Below are positions 28,999 to 38,083 of a stretch of DNA of 64,000 nt, one piece after another. The DNA comes from Streptomyces typhae (lineage in GTDB: Bacteria; Actinomycetota; Actinomycetes; Streptomycetales; Streptomycetaceae): positions 372,001 through 436,000 of the forward strand of contig NZ_WPNZ01000004.1 of the NCBI RefSeq assembly GCF_009755605.1, in the 5' to 3' direction. The notes under the pieces are model-generated. The model saw only the letters and a program-made list of their open reading frames with translations. It had not been told where the DNA came from and did no database searches. The position numbers and the translations under genes are program-made. The first letter of the stretch is position 1. Every line of letters starts with the position of its first letter.

Positions 28999-30420
28999 AT
29001 GAACGATCTGGTGGCGGGAGGCAATCTGCCTCTGCCGGACGGCGCCCTCACGCTGCGCGTGCCGGGGCCCTTCGACCTGTCGGCCCTGATCACCGGCGAC
29101 GGAGGCAAGGTCGCGGGCGACGCCGACTTCGTCTTCTACAACCAGCCCGCCGCGTCCGGCGCCCGCCTCAGCGGCGACACGATCACGGTCGACGCGCGCC
29201 GTCTGCGGCCCGGCGCGAGCCGCGTCACCCTTGTCGTCAGCCCGGCCGAGCCCGGCACCCCGCTCGGCCGCCTGCCCGCGCCGGCCCTCCTGGTCAGCGG
29301 CCCCCGCGGGGAGCCCGTCGCCCGCTTCGCACCGCCGCGCTCCGGGCACGAGACGGTGCTGCTGCTCGCCGAGATCTACCGCCGCGGCACGGGCTGGAAG
29401 CTGCGCGCGCTCGGTCAGGGATACGCGGACGGGCTCGCCGGAGTGGCCAGGGACTTCGGCCTGGACGTCGCCGAGGACGCCGCGCCCCCTTCACCCTCGG
29501 CAACCACCGCGCCCTCTCCGCGCCCCGCACCCCCTCCGCCCTCGGCGCCCCCCGCTCCCCCGCGCACTCCCCGGCCCGCCCCAGCCGGGCCCCGGGTGCC
29601 GCCCGCCCCGGCCGGGCCCCCGGCTGCCCCGGCCGGACCCCCGGCTGCCGACCCCTTCCTGAGCGCCGCGAACGCCGCGCGGACCCGCGCGGGCGTGCCG
29701 CCCGTCCGGGCCGACGCCCGGCTCACGCAGGCGGCCCGCGCGCACGCCGCGAGCATGGCGGCGCACGGACGGCTCGGCTCCGAGGGGGCGGACGGGCTCT
29801 CCCTCCACCAGCGCGTGGCCGCCGGGGGCTATGCCTATCTGGCGGTCGGCGAGCATCTGGTGTCGGGGCCGCGCACCCCCGCCGACTTCCTCGACTACTG
29901 CCTGGGCGACGCCCGCTCCCGGCAGACGGTCCTCGACCCGGCGTACGTCCACGCGGCGGCGGCGTACGTGCCCGACGCCCGCACCGGGGACGTGTTCTGG
30001 ACGGCACTGTGGGCGGAGCCACTCACGCCGCAGGGCCTGGCCCGCACGGCGGCCGGCGTCCTCACGCTCACCAACGGCCACCGCACGGCCGTCGGGCTGC
30101 GGCCCCTGGCCCCCGACGCCCGCCTGGCCGCCGCCGCCCAGGCGCACAGCGCCGACATGGTCGCCCGCGGCTTCTACTCCCACACCGCGCCGGACGGCAG
30201 CGAGCCCTGGCACCGCGCCACCGCCGCGGGCAGCACGCAGCGCACGGTCGGCGAGAACATCGCCTGCGGCCAGCGCTCGGCCGCCGAGGTGGTGCAGGGC
30301 TGGATGGACAGCCCCGGGCACCGCGCCAACATCCTCAAGCCCGCCTTCACCCACCTCGGCGTCGGCTTCGCGGGCGGCGGCCGGGCGGGGACGTACTGGA
30401 CCCAGCTCTTCGGGGGCTGA
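28999..30420 (+). CDS. TerD-like domain fused to two CAP/SCP domains
   Basis: This 473-residue protein starts with a TerD-type tellurium/stress domain (about residues 1-155: GALTLRVPGPFDLSALI, DADFVFYNQP, VLLLAEIYRRGTGWKLRA, YADGLAGVARDFGLDV). A Pro/Ala-rich linker of about 60 residues follows. Two CAP/SCP domains end it. The first is weaker (AARTRAGVPPVRADARLTQAARAHA split over two stretches), and the second is clear (NGHRTAVGLRPL, FYSHTAPDGSEPW, GENIACG, MDSPGHRANIL). TerD domains bind calcium; CAP domains often act outside the cell, yet no signal peptide is seen. ATG 28999 has AGGGGG just upstream. Function is unknown; a stress or lipid-binding role is possible. Confidence 0.8.
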   Translation: MNDLVAGGNLPLPDGALTLRVPGPFDLSALITGDGGKVAGDADFVFYNQPAASGARLSGDTITVDARRLRPGASRVTLVVSPAEPGTPLGRLPAPALLVSGPRGEPVARFAPPRSGHETVLLLAEIYRRGTGWKLRALGQGYADGLAGVARDFGLDVAEDAAPPSPSATTAPSPRPAPPPPSAPPAPPRTPRPAPAGPRVPPAPAGPPAAPAGPPAADPFLSAANAARTRAGVPPVRADARLTQAARAHAASMAAHGRLGSEGADGLSLHQRVAAGGYAYLAVGEHLVSGPRTPADFLDYCLGDARSRQTVLDPAYVHAAAAYVPDARTGDVFWTALWAEPLTPQGLARTAAGVLTLTNGHRTAVGLRPLAPDARLAAAAQAHSADMVARGFYSHTAPDGSEPWHRATAAGSTQRTVGENIACGQRSAAEVVQGWMDSPGHRANILKPAFTHLGVGFAGGGRAGTYWTQLFGG

Positions 30421-30460
30421 GGGGCGCACGGCCCGCCGGGGACGGCCGCGCGGGGCCGCC

Positions 30461-31486
30461 TCAGCCGCCCGCCACGGCCACCGCCGTCCCCCGCCGCGCC
30501 GACTCGTACCCGGCCTCGACGATCCTGAGGGTCCGCAGACCGCCCTCGCCGTCCGCGAGGTCCATGCCGTCCGGGCCCGGACCGAACAGGAAGGCGCGCA
30601 GCATGCGGGAGTCGAGGTCGACGCCGAAGGAGAGCTCCAGGGGGCGGCCGTGGCGTTCGCTGTGGCCGTGCACCTTCTGGTCGAAGGCGTCCATCTCCAG
30701 CGTGGCGTGCTCGCCGACGAGGGTCATCTCCAGGCCGCCCCAGGCGGGGTGGGAGCGCGGGTGGGACCAGCTGCAGTCGATGGTGGCGACCGTGCCGTTG
30801 TCGTACTCCACGGTCACCAGGCCCGCGGTCTCGGCGGCGACCTCGTCCGCGTACAGGAGGTTGTTGGTCTGGGCGTAGACCCGCACCGCGCGGGCCGCGA
30901 ACAGGTCGTCGAGGAGGTCGGCGATGTGCACGGTGTGGTCCATGAGGGCGCCGCCGCCCGCGAGCGCGGGGTCGGCGAACCAGCGGCGCGCCCTGGTCGG
31001 CATGTGACCGTTGTTGGCGCCGGACACGGTCAGGACGCATCCGGTGGCACCGGCGGCGACGGCCCGCTTGACGGCCGCGTACGCGGGGCTGAAGCGCACC
31101 GGGAAGGCGACGGCGAGCCGCACGCCCGCCGCCCGGCACGCGGCGACCATGGCCTCGCCGTCCGCGGCGGTGGTGGCGAGCGGCTTCTCGCAGAGGACGT
31201 CGACGCGGTGTGCGGCGGCGCGTTCGACGAGCGGGCGGTGGCGGGCGTTCTCGGAGCAGACGACGACCGCGTCGGGCCCCCAGGCGAAGGCCTCCTCGTA
31301 CGTGTCCACGTAACCGACCCCGTGCCGGTCGGCGAAGGCCCGGCCGCGGATCTCGCCCGGGGCCGCGAGGGCGGCGGCGACGCCGTCCGGGTCGGTGCCG
31401 ACGACCTCCACGCCCGGCATGTCGCGCAGCAGTCCGAGATAGGCGGCCGCGTGGACGTGGGCGAACGAAAGGACGGCGACCTTCAT
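30461..31486 (-). CDS. Gfo/Idh/MocA-family oxidoreductase
   Basis: This 341-residue NAD(P)-dependent sugar or inositol dehydrogenase has an N-terminal dinucleotide fold (MKVAVLSFAHVHAAAYL) and VVCSENARHRPLVERAA. The catalytic CEKPLA motif with its Lys is near residue 95. The C-terminal beta sheet domain has GGGALMDHTVHIADLLDDL. Its ATG overlaps the stop of the preceding dehydrogenase gene (31483-31486, ATGA), so the two are translationally coupled. They are the last genes of a leftward set with a sugar ABC importer. It probably oxidises the imported sugar or a derivative in the cytoplasm; exact substrate unknown. Confidence 0.87.
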   Translation of the reverse strand: MKVAVLSFAHVHAAAYLGLLRDMPGVEVVGTDPDGVAAALAAPGEIRGRAFADRHGVGYVDTYEEAFAWGPDAVVVCSENARHRPLVERAAAHRVDVLCEKPLATTAADGEAMVAACRAAGVRLAVAFPVRFSPAYAAVKRAVAAGATGCVLTVSGANNGHMPTRARRWFADPALAGGGALMDHTVHIADLLDDLFAARAVRVYAQTNNLLYADEVAAETAGLVTVEYDNGTVATIDCSWSHPRSHPAWGGLEMTLVGEHATLEMDAFDQKVHGHSERHGRPLELSFGVDLDSRMLRAFLFGPGPDGMDLADGEGGLRTLRIVEAGYESARRGTAVAVAGG

Positions 31487-32565
31487 CGGGTGGGCTCCTC
31501 GGGCTCGGTGGGGCGGGTGGTCGTGGCGGCCCCGGGTCCCTGCGGGGCGGGGCGTGCGGCCGGGGCCAGTTCGACGGCGTCGCCGGTGCGGCTCGACTCG
31601 ACCGCGGCACGGGCGATCCGCACCGCCGCCAGGCCGTCGTGGGCGTCCACCCGCGGCCGGACGGCGGGGTCGTCCCAGGAGGCGGCGAACTCGCGGAGCT
31701 CGGCGAGGTAGGGGCTCTCCGTCATGGGGCTCGACGGGATGCCCTCGCCCGCGGCACGCACGCCCTGCGCGGTGATGCGGAAGCCGGGCACGGCGGCGGA
31801 GTCGTGGCGCAGCAGCCCGTCCGTGCCCGCGACCCGGAACGTGGTGCGGAAGGGCTGGTCGGGCAGTCCCCACAGGCCGGTGACGTGGCTGACGGCGCCG
31901 GAGGCGTGGGTGAGCACGGCCGTCGCCGTCACGACGTCGGCCGGGGCGCCGGTGGCGCGCTCGGAGCCGCGGGTGCGGGCGTGCACGCGCACCACCTCGC
32001 CCGCGACCCAGCGGGCGATGTCGATGTCGTGCACCATCAAGTCCATGATCACGCCGCCGGACTGGTCGGGGTCGCCGAACCACGGCGCCCACTGCGGCCG
32101 GGCACCGCCCCGGGTGAAGCGCAGGACGGCGAGGTCGCCGAGGTCGCCGCGGACGACGGCGTCCCGCATCGCCGCGTACGCCGGGAAGTAGCGCACCACG
32201 TGCGCCGGGTGCAGGTGCACTCCGGCCGCCGCGGCGGCGGTCGCGATCTCCTCGGCGTCCGGCACGGTCAGCGCGAGCGGCTTCTCGCAGACGACGTGCC
32301 TGCCCCGCGCGACGGCGGCGAGCGCGAGGGCCTTGTGGGTCGGGGTCGGGGTGCAGATGTCGACGGCGCGGCACCGGGAGAGGAGCTCGTCGAGGTCGGG
32401 CACGGCGGTGACGTCGTGCCCCAGCTCCGCGTACTCGCCGGCGAGCTTGTCGGCGGAGCCGTCCTGGGTGTGGACGCCGACCCGCGCGCCCAGTTCCAGC
32501 CAGCCGGGCAGGTGTGCGCGGGCGATACCGCCCGCGCCGAGCAGGCCGATGTGCAGGGGTGGCAT
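31483..32565 (-). CDS. Gfo/Idh/MocA-family oxidoreductase
   Basis: This 360-residue dehydrogenase of the same family as its downstream neighbour begins with HIGLLGAGGIARAHLPGW, a standard GxGxxA NAD(P) site. It has the catalytic CEKPLALT motif near residue 95 and a GGVIMDLMVHDIDIARW C-terminal domain segment. The final 25 residues are a disordered Pro/Thr/Glu-rich tail (GPGAATTTRPTEPEE). It starts 94 nt after the permease gene and overlaps the next gene by 4 nt. Two successive family members often oxidise and reduce different carbons of an inositol or glycoside. The substrate is not determined. Confidence 0.87.
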   Translation of the reverse strand: MPPLHIGLLGAGGIARAHLPGWLELGARVGVHTQDGSADKLAGEYAELGHDVTAVPDLDELLSRCRAVDICTPTPTHKALALAAVARGRHVVCEKPLALTVPDAEEIATAAAAAGVHLHPAHVVRYFPAYAAMRDAVVRGDLGDLAVLRFTRGGARPQWAPWFGDPDQSGGVIMDLMVHDIDIARWVAGEVVRVHARTRGSERATGAPADVVTATAVLTHASGAVSHVTGLWGLPDQPFRTTFRVAGTDGLLRHDSAAVPGFRITAQGVRAAGEGIPSSPMTESPYLAELREFAASWDDPAVRPRVDAHDGLAAVRIARAAVESSRTGDAVELAPAARPAPQGPGAATTTRPTEPEEPTR

Positions 32566-32659
32566 GAAGGACCTGGCCTTTCTCGGTACGTGTGGTCCGT
32601 ACGTGGGGTCGTTGCGTGGGTGCGGGCGGGGTGCGCCGCAGGCCCCCCGAGCCGGGGGT

Positions 32660-33550
32660 TCAGCCCTTGGAGCCGGAGAAGGCGACGCTCTGCACGAAGT
32701 GGCGCTGGAGGAATACGTAGACGAGGAGCATCGGGAGGCTCGCGATGAGGGAACCGGCCATCATCACCGGGTAGTTCGTCTCGTACTGGCCCTCAAGGGA
32801 GGTCAGTCCGGCGCTGATCGGCATGGTCTGCGGGTCGGTGTTGACGATGAGGGGCCACAGCAGGTCGTTCCAGGCGGTCATCGCGGTGATGACGGCGAGC
32901 GCGGCGAGGGCGGGCCTGATCAGCGGGAGCATGATCGACCAGAAGATGCGGAAGGTGCTCGCGCCGTCGATGCGGGCCGCCTCCTCCAGCTCCCGGGGCA
33001 GGGCGAGGAACGCCTGCCGCAGCAGGAACGTGCCGAAGGCGCTGAACATGCCGGGCAGGAACAGCGCGGGCGTCGAGTTGAGCAGCCCGAACTGCTGGAC
33101 GATGTCGTACTGCGGCAGGACGAGCAGGGAGCTCGGCACCATCAGGACCGAGAGGAAGAGACCGAAGAGCACGTCACGGCCGCGGAACCGCAGCCGTGCG
33201 AAGGCGTAGGCGGCCAGGGAGCAGAACACGAGCTGGCCCGCGGTGCGCCCGGCCGTGGCGAGCACGCTGTTGGTGAGCATCTCGCGGAACGGCAGCGCGC
33301 TGAACACCTCCTCGAAGCTCGACCAGTTCCAGTTGTCGGGCAGGAAGGTGGGCGGGACGCGGGAGACCTCGGCGAGCGACTTGACGGCGGTGAGCAGTTG
33401 CCACAGGAACGGGAAGACCATCACGAGCGCGCCGAGCGAGAGCGCCAGGTGGGTGGCCACGGACCCGGCGTTCACCCGTGGCGGCCGCGCGGTCCGGGAC
33501 CGGCCGGTGCCGCCCGGCCGGGCGGCGTCGGTGGTCGTGGTGTCAGCCAT
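32660..33550 (-). CDS. Carbohydrate ABC transporter permease (MalG/UgpE type)
   Basis: This 296-residue inner membrane permease has six hydrophobic helices and belongs to the MalG-like half of a sugar importer. After a disordered N-terminal 40 residues, the first helix is LALSLGALVMVFPFLWQLLTA. The cytoplasmic EAA loop that contacts the ATPase is EEAARIDGASTFRIFWSIMLPLIRPA. It ends SVAFSGSKG, a common tail. The start overlaps the preceding permease gene by 8 nt. No ATPase is encoded in the set, so a shared MsiK-type ATPase, standard in Streptomyces, is presumed. Confidence 0.92.
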   Translation of the reverse strand: MADTTTTDAARPGGTGRSRTARPPRVNAGSVATHLALSLGALVMVFPFLWQLLTAVKSLAEVSRVPPTFLPDNWNWSSFEEVFSALPFREMLTNSVLATAGRTAGQLVFCSLAAYAFARLRFRGRDVLFGLFLSVLMVPSSLLVLPQYDIVQQFGLLNSTPALFLPGMFSAFGTFLLRQAFLALPRELEEAARIDGASTFRIFWSIMLPLIRPALAALAVITAMTAWNDLLWPLIVNTDPQTMPISAGLTSLEGQYETNYPVMMAGSLIASLPMLLVYVFLQRHFVQSVAFSGSKG

Positions 33551-34487
33551 AGTGCACCCACTTCCGCTGGAGCCGGAACTGCAGATAGGTGAGACCCGCG
33601 ATGAGCAGCATCAGCAGGAAGGCGAGGGCGGCCGCGGCGCCCTGGGCGTTCTCGATGAACGCCCACTTGTAGAAGAGGCCGACGACGGACTGGGTGTCGC
33701 CGACCGCCGGGTTCTTCTCGCCCATCATGATGTAGATCAGGTCGAAGGTCTGCAGGGACTGGATCATGCAGATGACGGAGGCGAAGAACAGCGTCGGGCT
33801 GAGCAGCGGCAGCGTGATGGTGAAGAAGCGGCGCAGCGGCCCGGCGCCGTCGAGTTCCGCGGCCTCGTAGTAGTCCTGCGGGATCGACTTGATGCCGGCC
33901 ATGAAGATGACCAGGTAGTAGCCGGTGGTCGACCAGACCATCACGGCGCCGATGGCGAGCACGGCCGTCGAGGGGTCGGACACCCAGTAGCGCCGGTCGA
34001 CGCCGAACCAGCCGAGGACCTCGTTGAGTAGGCCGAAGTCGCCGTTGTAGAGCCAGTTCCAGACGAGGCCGACGGCGACGGGCAGCGTCACGAACGGCAC
34101 GAAGTACAGGGCGCGGTAGACGGCCACGCCGCGCAGGCCGCGCCGGTTGAGCAGGGCGGCGACGGCGATGGCGACGGGCAGCGCGAGGAGCCCGATGCCG
34201 CAGTAGATCAGGGTGTTGCCGAGCGCCTGCCAGACGGTCACGTCCCGCAGCACGCGCGCGTAGTTGTCGGTTCCGGTCCAGGTGTGACCGCCGAAGGGAC
34301 CGAACTCCGTGAAACTGAAGTAGAACGTCTGGAGCATCGGCCAGAAGTAGAAGACCGCGAAGCCGAGGCCGAGGGGTGCGATGAACCAGTACGCGGCCCG
34401 CTGTCCGCGCGCCGGGGGCCGCGCGGCGGAGGTGGGGGCCCGGCGGCCTGCCGACTTCGCGGCCGCCGTGGCGGGAAAGACACTCAT
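33543..34487 (-). CDS. Carbohydrate ABC transporter permease (MalF/UgpA type)
   Basis: This 314-residue permease has six membrane helices. The N-terminal stretch FIAPLGLGFAVFYFWPMLQTF is the first helix, and the EAA loop is QDYYEAAELDGAGPLRRFFTITLPLLSP (conserved EAA and Gly). It is the partner of the adjacent MalG-type protein in a sugar importer. The start ATG 34487 overlaps the end of the solute-binding protein gene by 4 nt (ATGA), and the gene end overlaps the next permease. Coupled translation of the three importer genes is clear. Sugar specificity cannot be read from the sequence. Confidence 0.92.
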   Translation of the reverse strand: MSVFPATAAAKSAGRRAPTSAARPPARGQRAAYWFIAPLGLGFAVFYFWPMLQTFYFSFTEFGPFGGHTWTGTDNYARVLRDVTVWQALGNTLIYCGIGLLALPVAIAVAALLNRRGLRGVAVYRALYFVPFVTLPVAVGLVWNWLYNGDFGLLNEVLGWFGVDRRYWVSDPSTAVLAIGAVMVWSTTGYYLVIFMAGIKSIPQDYYEAAELDGAGPLRRFFTITLPLLSPTLFFASVICMIQSLQTFDLIYIMMGEKNPAVGDTQSVVGLFYKWAFIENAQGAAAALAFLLMLLIAGLTYLQFRLQRKWVHYG

Positions 34488-35749
34488 GCCTTGCGCTCCT
34501 CCTTCAGGGCCCGGTCCATCTGCTCGCCCAGGGTGCGGGCCGCGCCCTCGATGCCGCCCTTGCCGCTGAACGCGGCGCCGAGGAGCGGGTACTGGAGGTT
34601 CTCCCAGACGGCGGTGTTCTTCGAGCTGGGGTACGGGACGCCGTACTTCTCCATGTCGATGAAGTGCTGGAGGTCGAACTCCGGCATCGACTTCAGCCAG
34701 GCGTCCTGGGTGCCCTCGTGGCTGGAGATGGTGACGCCGGACTTCGCCTGGATCTCGGCCGCCCTGCGTCCCGCCATGAAGTGCACGAACTTCCAGGCGG
34801 CGGCCTTCTTGTCGCTCTTGGCGGAGATCACGTTGGCCAGGCCGTGGATGACGGTGGTGTGCTCGCGGCCCTTGGGGAGCACGGTGACACCGGCGTGGTC
34901 CTTGAGGGCGGGCACCGCGTACATCTGCCCGGCCATCGCCGACAGGTCGTTCACCATGGCCGTCTTCTCCGACCAGAAGCGCACCCGGCCGATGTTCTCC
35001 ACCATCGCGCTCTGCGGCGGCGACCAGCCGCGGTCGATCATGTCCGTGAGGAACCGCAGCCCTTCGACGGTCCGCTCGTCGCCGAACCCGGACTTCCCGT
35101 CGCGCAGGACGTGGCCGCCCGCGGCGTGGATGGCCGGGTAGAGGACGATCTGGCGGTGCATCTCGGAGCAGAAGCCGTGCACGCGCTCGCGCGGGTTGGT
35201 CAGCTCGGCCGCGGCGTCCCGCAGGTCGTCCAAGGTCCAGCTGGTGTCGGGGTACTTGATGCCCGCCTTGTCGAAGAGGGCCTTGTTGTACCAGAGACCG
35301 ATGGTGTCGAAGTCCTTGGGCAGGCCGTACTGGGTGCCGTCGTAGGAGTAGAGGCGCACGAGCTGCTCGGGGTGGCGGTCGACGGGGGTGCGGTCGCGCG
35401 CGATGTGCTCGGACAGCGGCTCCAGGACGTCGTGGGCCGCGTAGAGCTGGAAGTTGACGGCGTTCATCCAGAAGACGTCGGGGGCGGTGCCGCCCCGCAT
35501 GGAGGTCTTCAGGGTGGTCCAGTAACTCGCCCAGGGCGTCAGCTCGATGCGCACCCTGATGTCGGGGTGCTCCTGCTGGAACGCGGCGATGACCTGTTCC
35601 ATGCCGGGGACCTGGGCGGGGTCCCACATGCCGTACGACAGTGTGGTGCGGCCGCCGGAGTCGGCGCCGCCGCCGTCGTCGGAGCAGGCGGCGAGCACGG
35701 GTGCCGACGCCGCCGCCAGGCCGGAGCAGAGGAGGGTCCTCCTGCGCAT
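34484..35749 (-). CDS. Extracellular solute-binding lipoprotein (family 1)
   Basis: This 421-residue sugar-binding protein delivers its ligand to the two permeases. The signal peptide MRRRTLLCSGLAAASAPVL ends at a lipobox (LAAC), so Cys would be lipidated; the Arg run may allow Tat export. The mature part has the solute-binding fold signature TTLKTSMRGGTAPDVFWMNAV and a typical hinge (FCSEMHRQIVLYPAI, GWSPPQSAMVEN). It is the first gene of the importer set, 122 nt downstream of a ROK regulator gene on the same strand. Ligand unknown; the neighbouring dehydrogenases hint at a cyclitol or sugar. Confidence 0.93.
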   Translation of the reverse strand: MRRRTLLCSGLAAASAPVLAACSDDGGGADSGGRTTLSYGMWDPAQVPGMEQVIAAFQQEHPDIRVRIELTPWASYWTTLKTSMRGGTAPDVFWMNAVNFQLYAAHDVLEPLSEHIARDRTPVDRHPEQLVRLYSYDGTQYGLPKDFDTIGLWYNKALFDKAGIKYPDTSWTLDDLRDAAAELTNPRERVHGFCSEMHRQIVLYPAIHAAGGHVLRDGKSGFGDERTVEGLRFLTDMIDRGWSPPQSAMVENIGRVRFWSEKTAMVNDLSAMAGQMYAVPALKDHAGVTVLPKGREHTTVIHGLANVISAKSDKKAAAWKFVHFMAGRRAAEIQAKSGVTISSHEGTQDAWLKSMPEFDLQHFIDMEKYGVPYPSSKNTAVWENLQYPLLGAAFSGKGGIEGAARTLGEQMDRALKEERKA

Positions 35750-35871
35750 ACGTGCCTCCGCTTGCGTTGGGGATGGGGGTGGGGACGGGGGTGGGGTCGG
35801 AGGGAGGTTGGGGGGGAACGCGTCGGTGCACCCCCGGGGCCCGGGGGGACCTCAGCGGTGGCACGCGCCGG

Positions 35872-36999
35872 TCAGCCGGCCGGGTCGGCGAGGAGCTCCT
35901 CCTCCACACGGTCGAGCGCCTTGCGCACCGCGCCGAGGGCGACCCCGCGCTCGCCGAGACCGCTCAGCGCGATCCGCGGGACGTGCAGGGTCAGCGGGCG
36001 CAGCCGTTCCTCCAGGAGCGGCACGAGATGCGGGCCGAGCGGGGTGGCGCCGCCGGTGAGGACGACGAGTTCCGGGTCGACGGCGAGCGCGAGGGCGGCG
36101 ATGCCGGGGGTGATGCGGTCGGCGAAGTCGCCGAGGGCGGCGAGCGCGCGGGGGTCGTCGGCGCCCGCGGCCCTGGCGAGCGCGGCGACCTCGGACTCGC
36201 CGGTACGCAGGCCCTCCTTCCACCGCAGGGCCTCGTGTGCGGTGTTCATGCCGAGGAGCGGCAGGAGGCCGAGTTCACCCGCGCCGCCGCGGCCCCCGCG
36301 GTGCAGCCGGCCGCCGATGGTCAGGCTGCACGAGACGCGGTGGCCGGTGAGGACGCAGACCACGTCCCCGGCCAGGGTCGCGGCGCCCTGCCAGCGCTCG
36401 GCGAGCACGGCGAGGTTGACGTCGTTCTCGACGAGCGTGTGCCCCGACTCGCCGTCGGCGAGCAGCCGGCCGAGATCCACCCCGGACCACTCGGGCACCA
36501 CGACGGAGGTGATGTGGCCGCCCGCGTCCACGACGCCGGGCACGCCGACGCACCGGGCGAGCACCAGGTCGCGGCGGACGGTGTGGGCGTCGAGGAAGGC
36601 GTCGATGCCGTCCTGGAGGAGGGCGAGCCGGGGGCCGCCGCCCAGTTCGGGGGCGACGTCGCAGCGTTCGGCGGCGAGGACCGTGCCCCCGAGGTCGGCG
36701 AGGAGCAGCACCATCTTGTGCAGCCCTATGTCGGCGCCCACCACATAGCCGGCCTCGCAGCGGAACCGGAACCGGCGGGCCGGGCGCCCTCGGGCCCGCT
36801 CCCCCGCCTCCGCCTCCGTGACCCAGCCCTGGCCGGTGAGCTCCTCCAGGGCGGCGTCCACGGTGGGCCGTGACAGGCCTGTGCCGGCGGCGAGTTCGGC
36901 GAGAGTCTGGGGGCTGCGGCGGTGCAGGGCGCGCAGGACGACGGTGGTGTTGAGGCGGCGCAGAGCGGCCAGATCATGGCCACGCGTTCTTTTTCGCAT
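35872..36999 (-). CDS. ROK-family transcriptional regulator
   Basis: This 375-residue regulator has an N-terminal winged HTH (residues 1-60: DLAALRRLNTTVVLRALHR, LAAGTGLSRPTVDAALEEL) and a ROK domain related to sugar kinases (VVGADIGLHKMVLLLADLGG, RCVGVPGVVDAGG, VVLTGGATPLGPHL). The ROK Zn motif CxCGxxGC is not present: the corresponding region reads LHRGGRGGAGELGLLPL, so the sugar-kinase active site is probably not functional. ATG 36999 has GAGG 11 nt upstream. It lies upstream of the sugar importer genes on the same strand and very likely represses them until a sugar binds. Confidence 0.9.
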   Translation of the reverse strand: MRKRTRGHDLAALRRLNTTVVLRALHRRSPQTLAELAAGTGLSRPTVDAALEELTGQGWVTEAEAGERARGRPARRFRFRCEAGYVVGADIGLHKMVLLLADLGGTVLAAERCDVAPELGGGPRLALLQDGIDAFLDAHTVRRDLVLARCVGVPGVVDAGGHITSVVVPEWSGVDLGRLLADGESGHTLVENDVNLAVLAERWQGAATLAGDVVCVLTGHRVSCSLTIGGRLHRGGRGGAGELGLLPLLGMNTAHEALRWKEGLRTGESEVAALARAAGADDPRALAALGDFADRITPGIAALALAVDPELVVLTGGATPLGPHLVPLLEERLRPLTLHVPRIALSGLGERGVALGAVRKALDRVEEELLADPAG

Positions 37000-37270
37000 C
37001 AGCTCTGCACCTCGGTGACATGGCGGAGCAGCCCGATGACGGCCCTACTGGTGGGGATCCGACCGTCTCGCGCCGGGATTCGGGAGGAGAGTTGCATAAA
37101 GCGGGGCCGTCGGGAAGACCCCGCGCACACACGGGTGCGCCGGACGGTCCGCGGACCCGGGCGCGCGACCCCGCCCCGGGGCGTCGGCTGGCGCTGTCGG
37201 TACCGTCTCGTCACGGGGGACCGCCGGCACCGGTCGCCCGAACGAGCCGTACCGACCGAGGAGTTGCCCC

Positions 37271-38083
37271 ATGACCGCAGTACCGCCCGCCGCCGGTGAC
37301 CTCGACACCGGAACCCCGCACCCGGCCCGCGTCTACGACTGGTTCCTCGGCGGTTCGGACCACTTCGCGGCGGACGCGGAGCTGGGCCGGCAGCTCGACG
37401 CGCTCGACGGGAGCACCAAGTACTGCGCCCGGCACAACCGCTGGTTCATGCGGCGCGCCACCCGCCATCTCGCGGGCGCGGCGGGGATACGCCAGTTCCT
37501 CGACCTCGGCAGCGGCATCCCCACCGAGCCGAACCTGCACCGCGTGGCCCAGGGCGTCGCGCCCGAGGCCCGCGTCGTCTACGTGGACAACGACCCGATC
37601 GTGCTGCGGCACGCCGAACCCCTGCTGCACGGCACCCCCGCCGGTGCGAGCACCTTCGTGCAGGCCGACGTACGCGAGCCCGAGCTCGTCCTCGAACGCG
37701 CCGCCGCCGTCCTCGACTTCGACCGCCCGGTCGCCCTCTCCCTGGTCGCCCTCCTTCACTTCGTCAGCGACGAGGACGGCGCACGGGAGATCGTGCGCCA
37801 CCTCGTCGACGCGCTGGCGCCGGGAAGCCATCTGGTGCTCTCCCAGATGGCGGGCGACTGGATGCCCGAGCGCACGGACCGCGCGGTGGAGATGTACAAG
37901 GCGGGCGGCGTCACCCTGGTCCCGCGCTCACGCGCACAGGTGGAAGCCTTCTTCGAGGGCTTCGACCTGCTGGCGCCGGGCCTGGTGTGGCCCCCGGACT
38001 GGCGGCCGGAACTGGCCACGGACGACGAGGTCCGGGACGGGACCGAGGTGCCGCTCCACGCGGGGGTGGGGCGGAAGCTGTGA
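37271..38083 (+). CDS. SAM-dependent methyltransferase, PF04672 type
   Basis: This 270-residue protein belongs to the actinobacterial S-adenosylmethionine-dependent methyltransferase family formerly DUF574. It has TGTPHPARVYDWFLGGSDHF at the N-terminus, a motif I-like FLDLGSGIPTEPNLH that binds SAM, and VVYVDNDPIVLRHAE (motif II). A QADVREPE segment and late VLSQMAGDWMPE are typical. Streptomyces genomes carry dozens of these; substrates are unknown. The start ATG 37271 has GAGG upstream within the ccgaggagttgcccc leader. It is divergent from the ROK gene and followed by a long 16-bp repeat array, with no evident operon partner. Confidence 0.92.
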   Translation: MTAVPPAAGDLDTGTPHPARVYDWFLGGSDHFAADAELGRQLDALDGSTKYCARHNRWFMRRATRHLAGAAGIRQFLDLGSGIPTEPNLHRVAQGVAPEARVVYVDNDPIVLRHAEPLLHGTPAGASTFVQADVREPELVLERAAAVLDFDRPVALSLVALLHFVSDEDGAREIVRHLVDALAPGSHLVLSQMAGDWMPERTDRAVEMYKAGGVTLVPRSRAQVEAFFEGFDLLAPGLVWPPDWRPELATDDEVRDGTEVPLHAGVGRKL

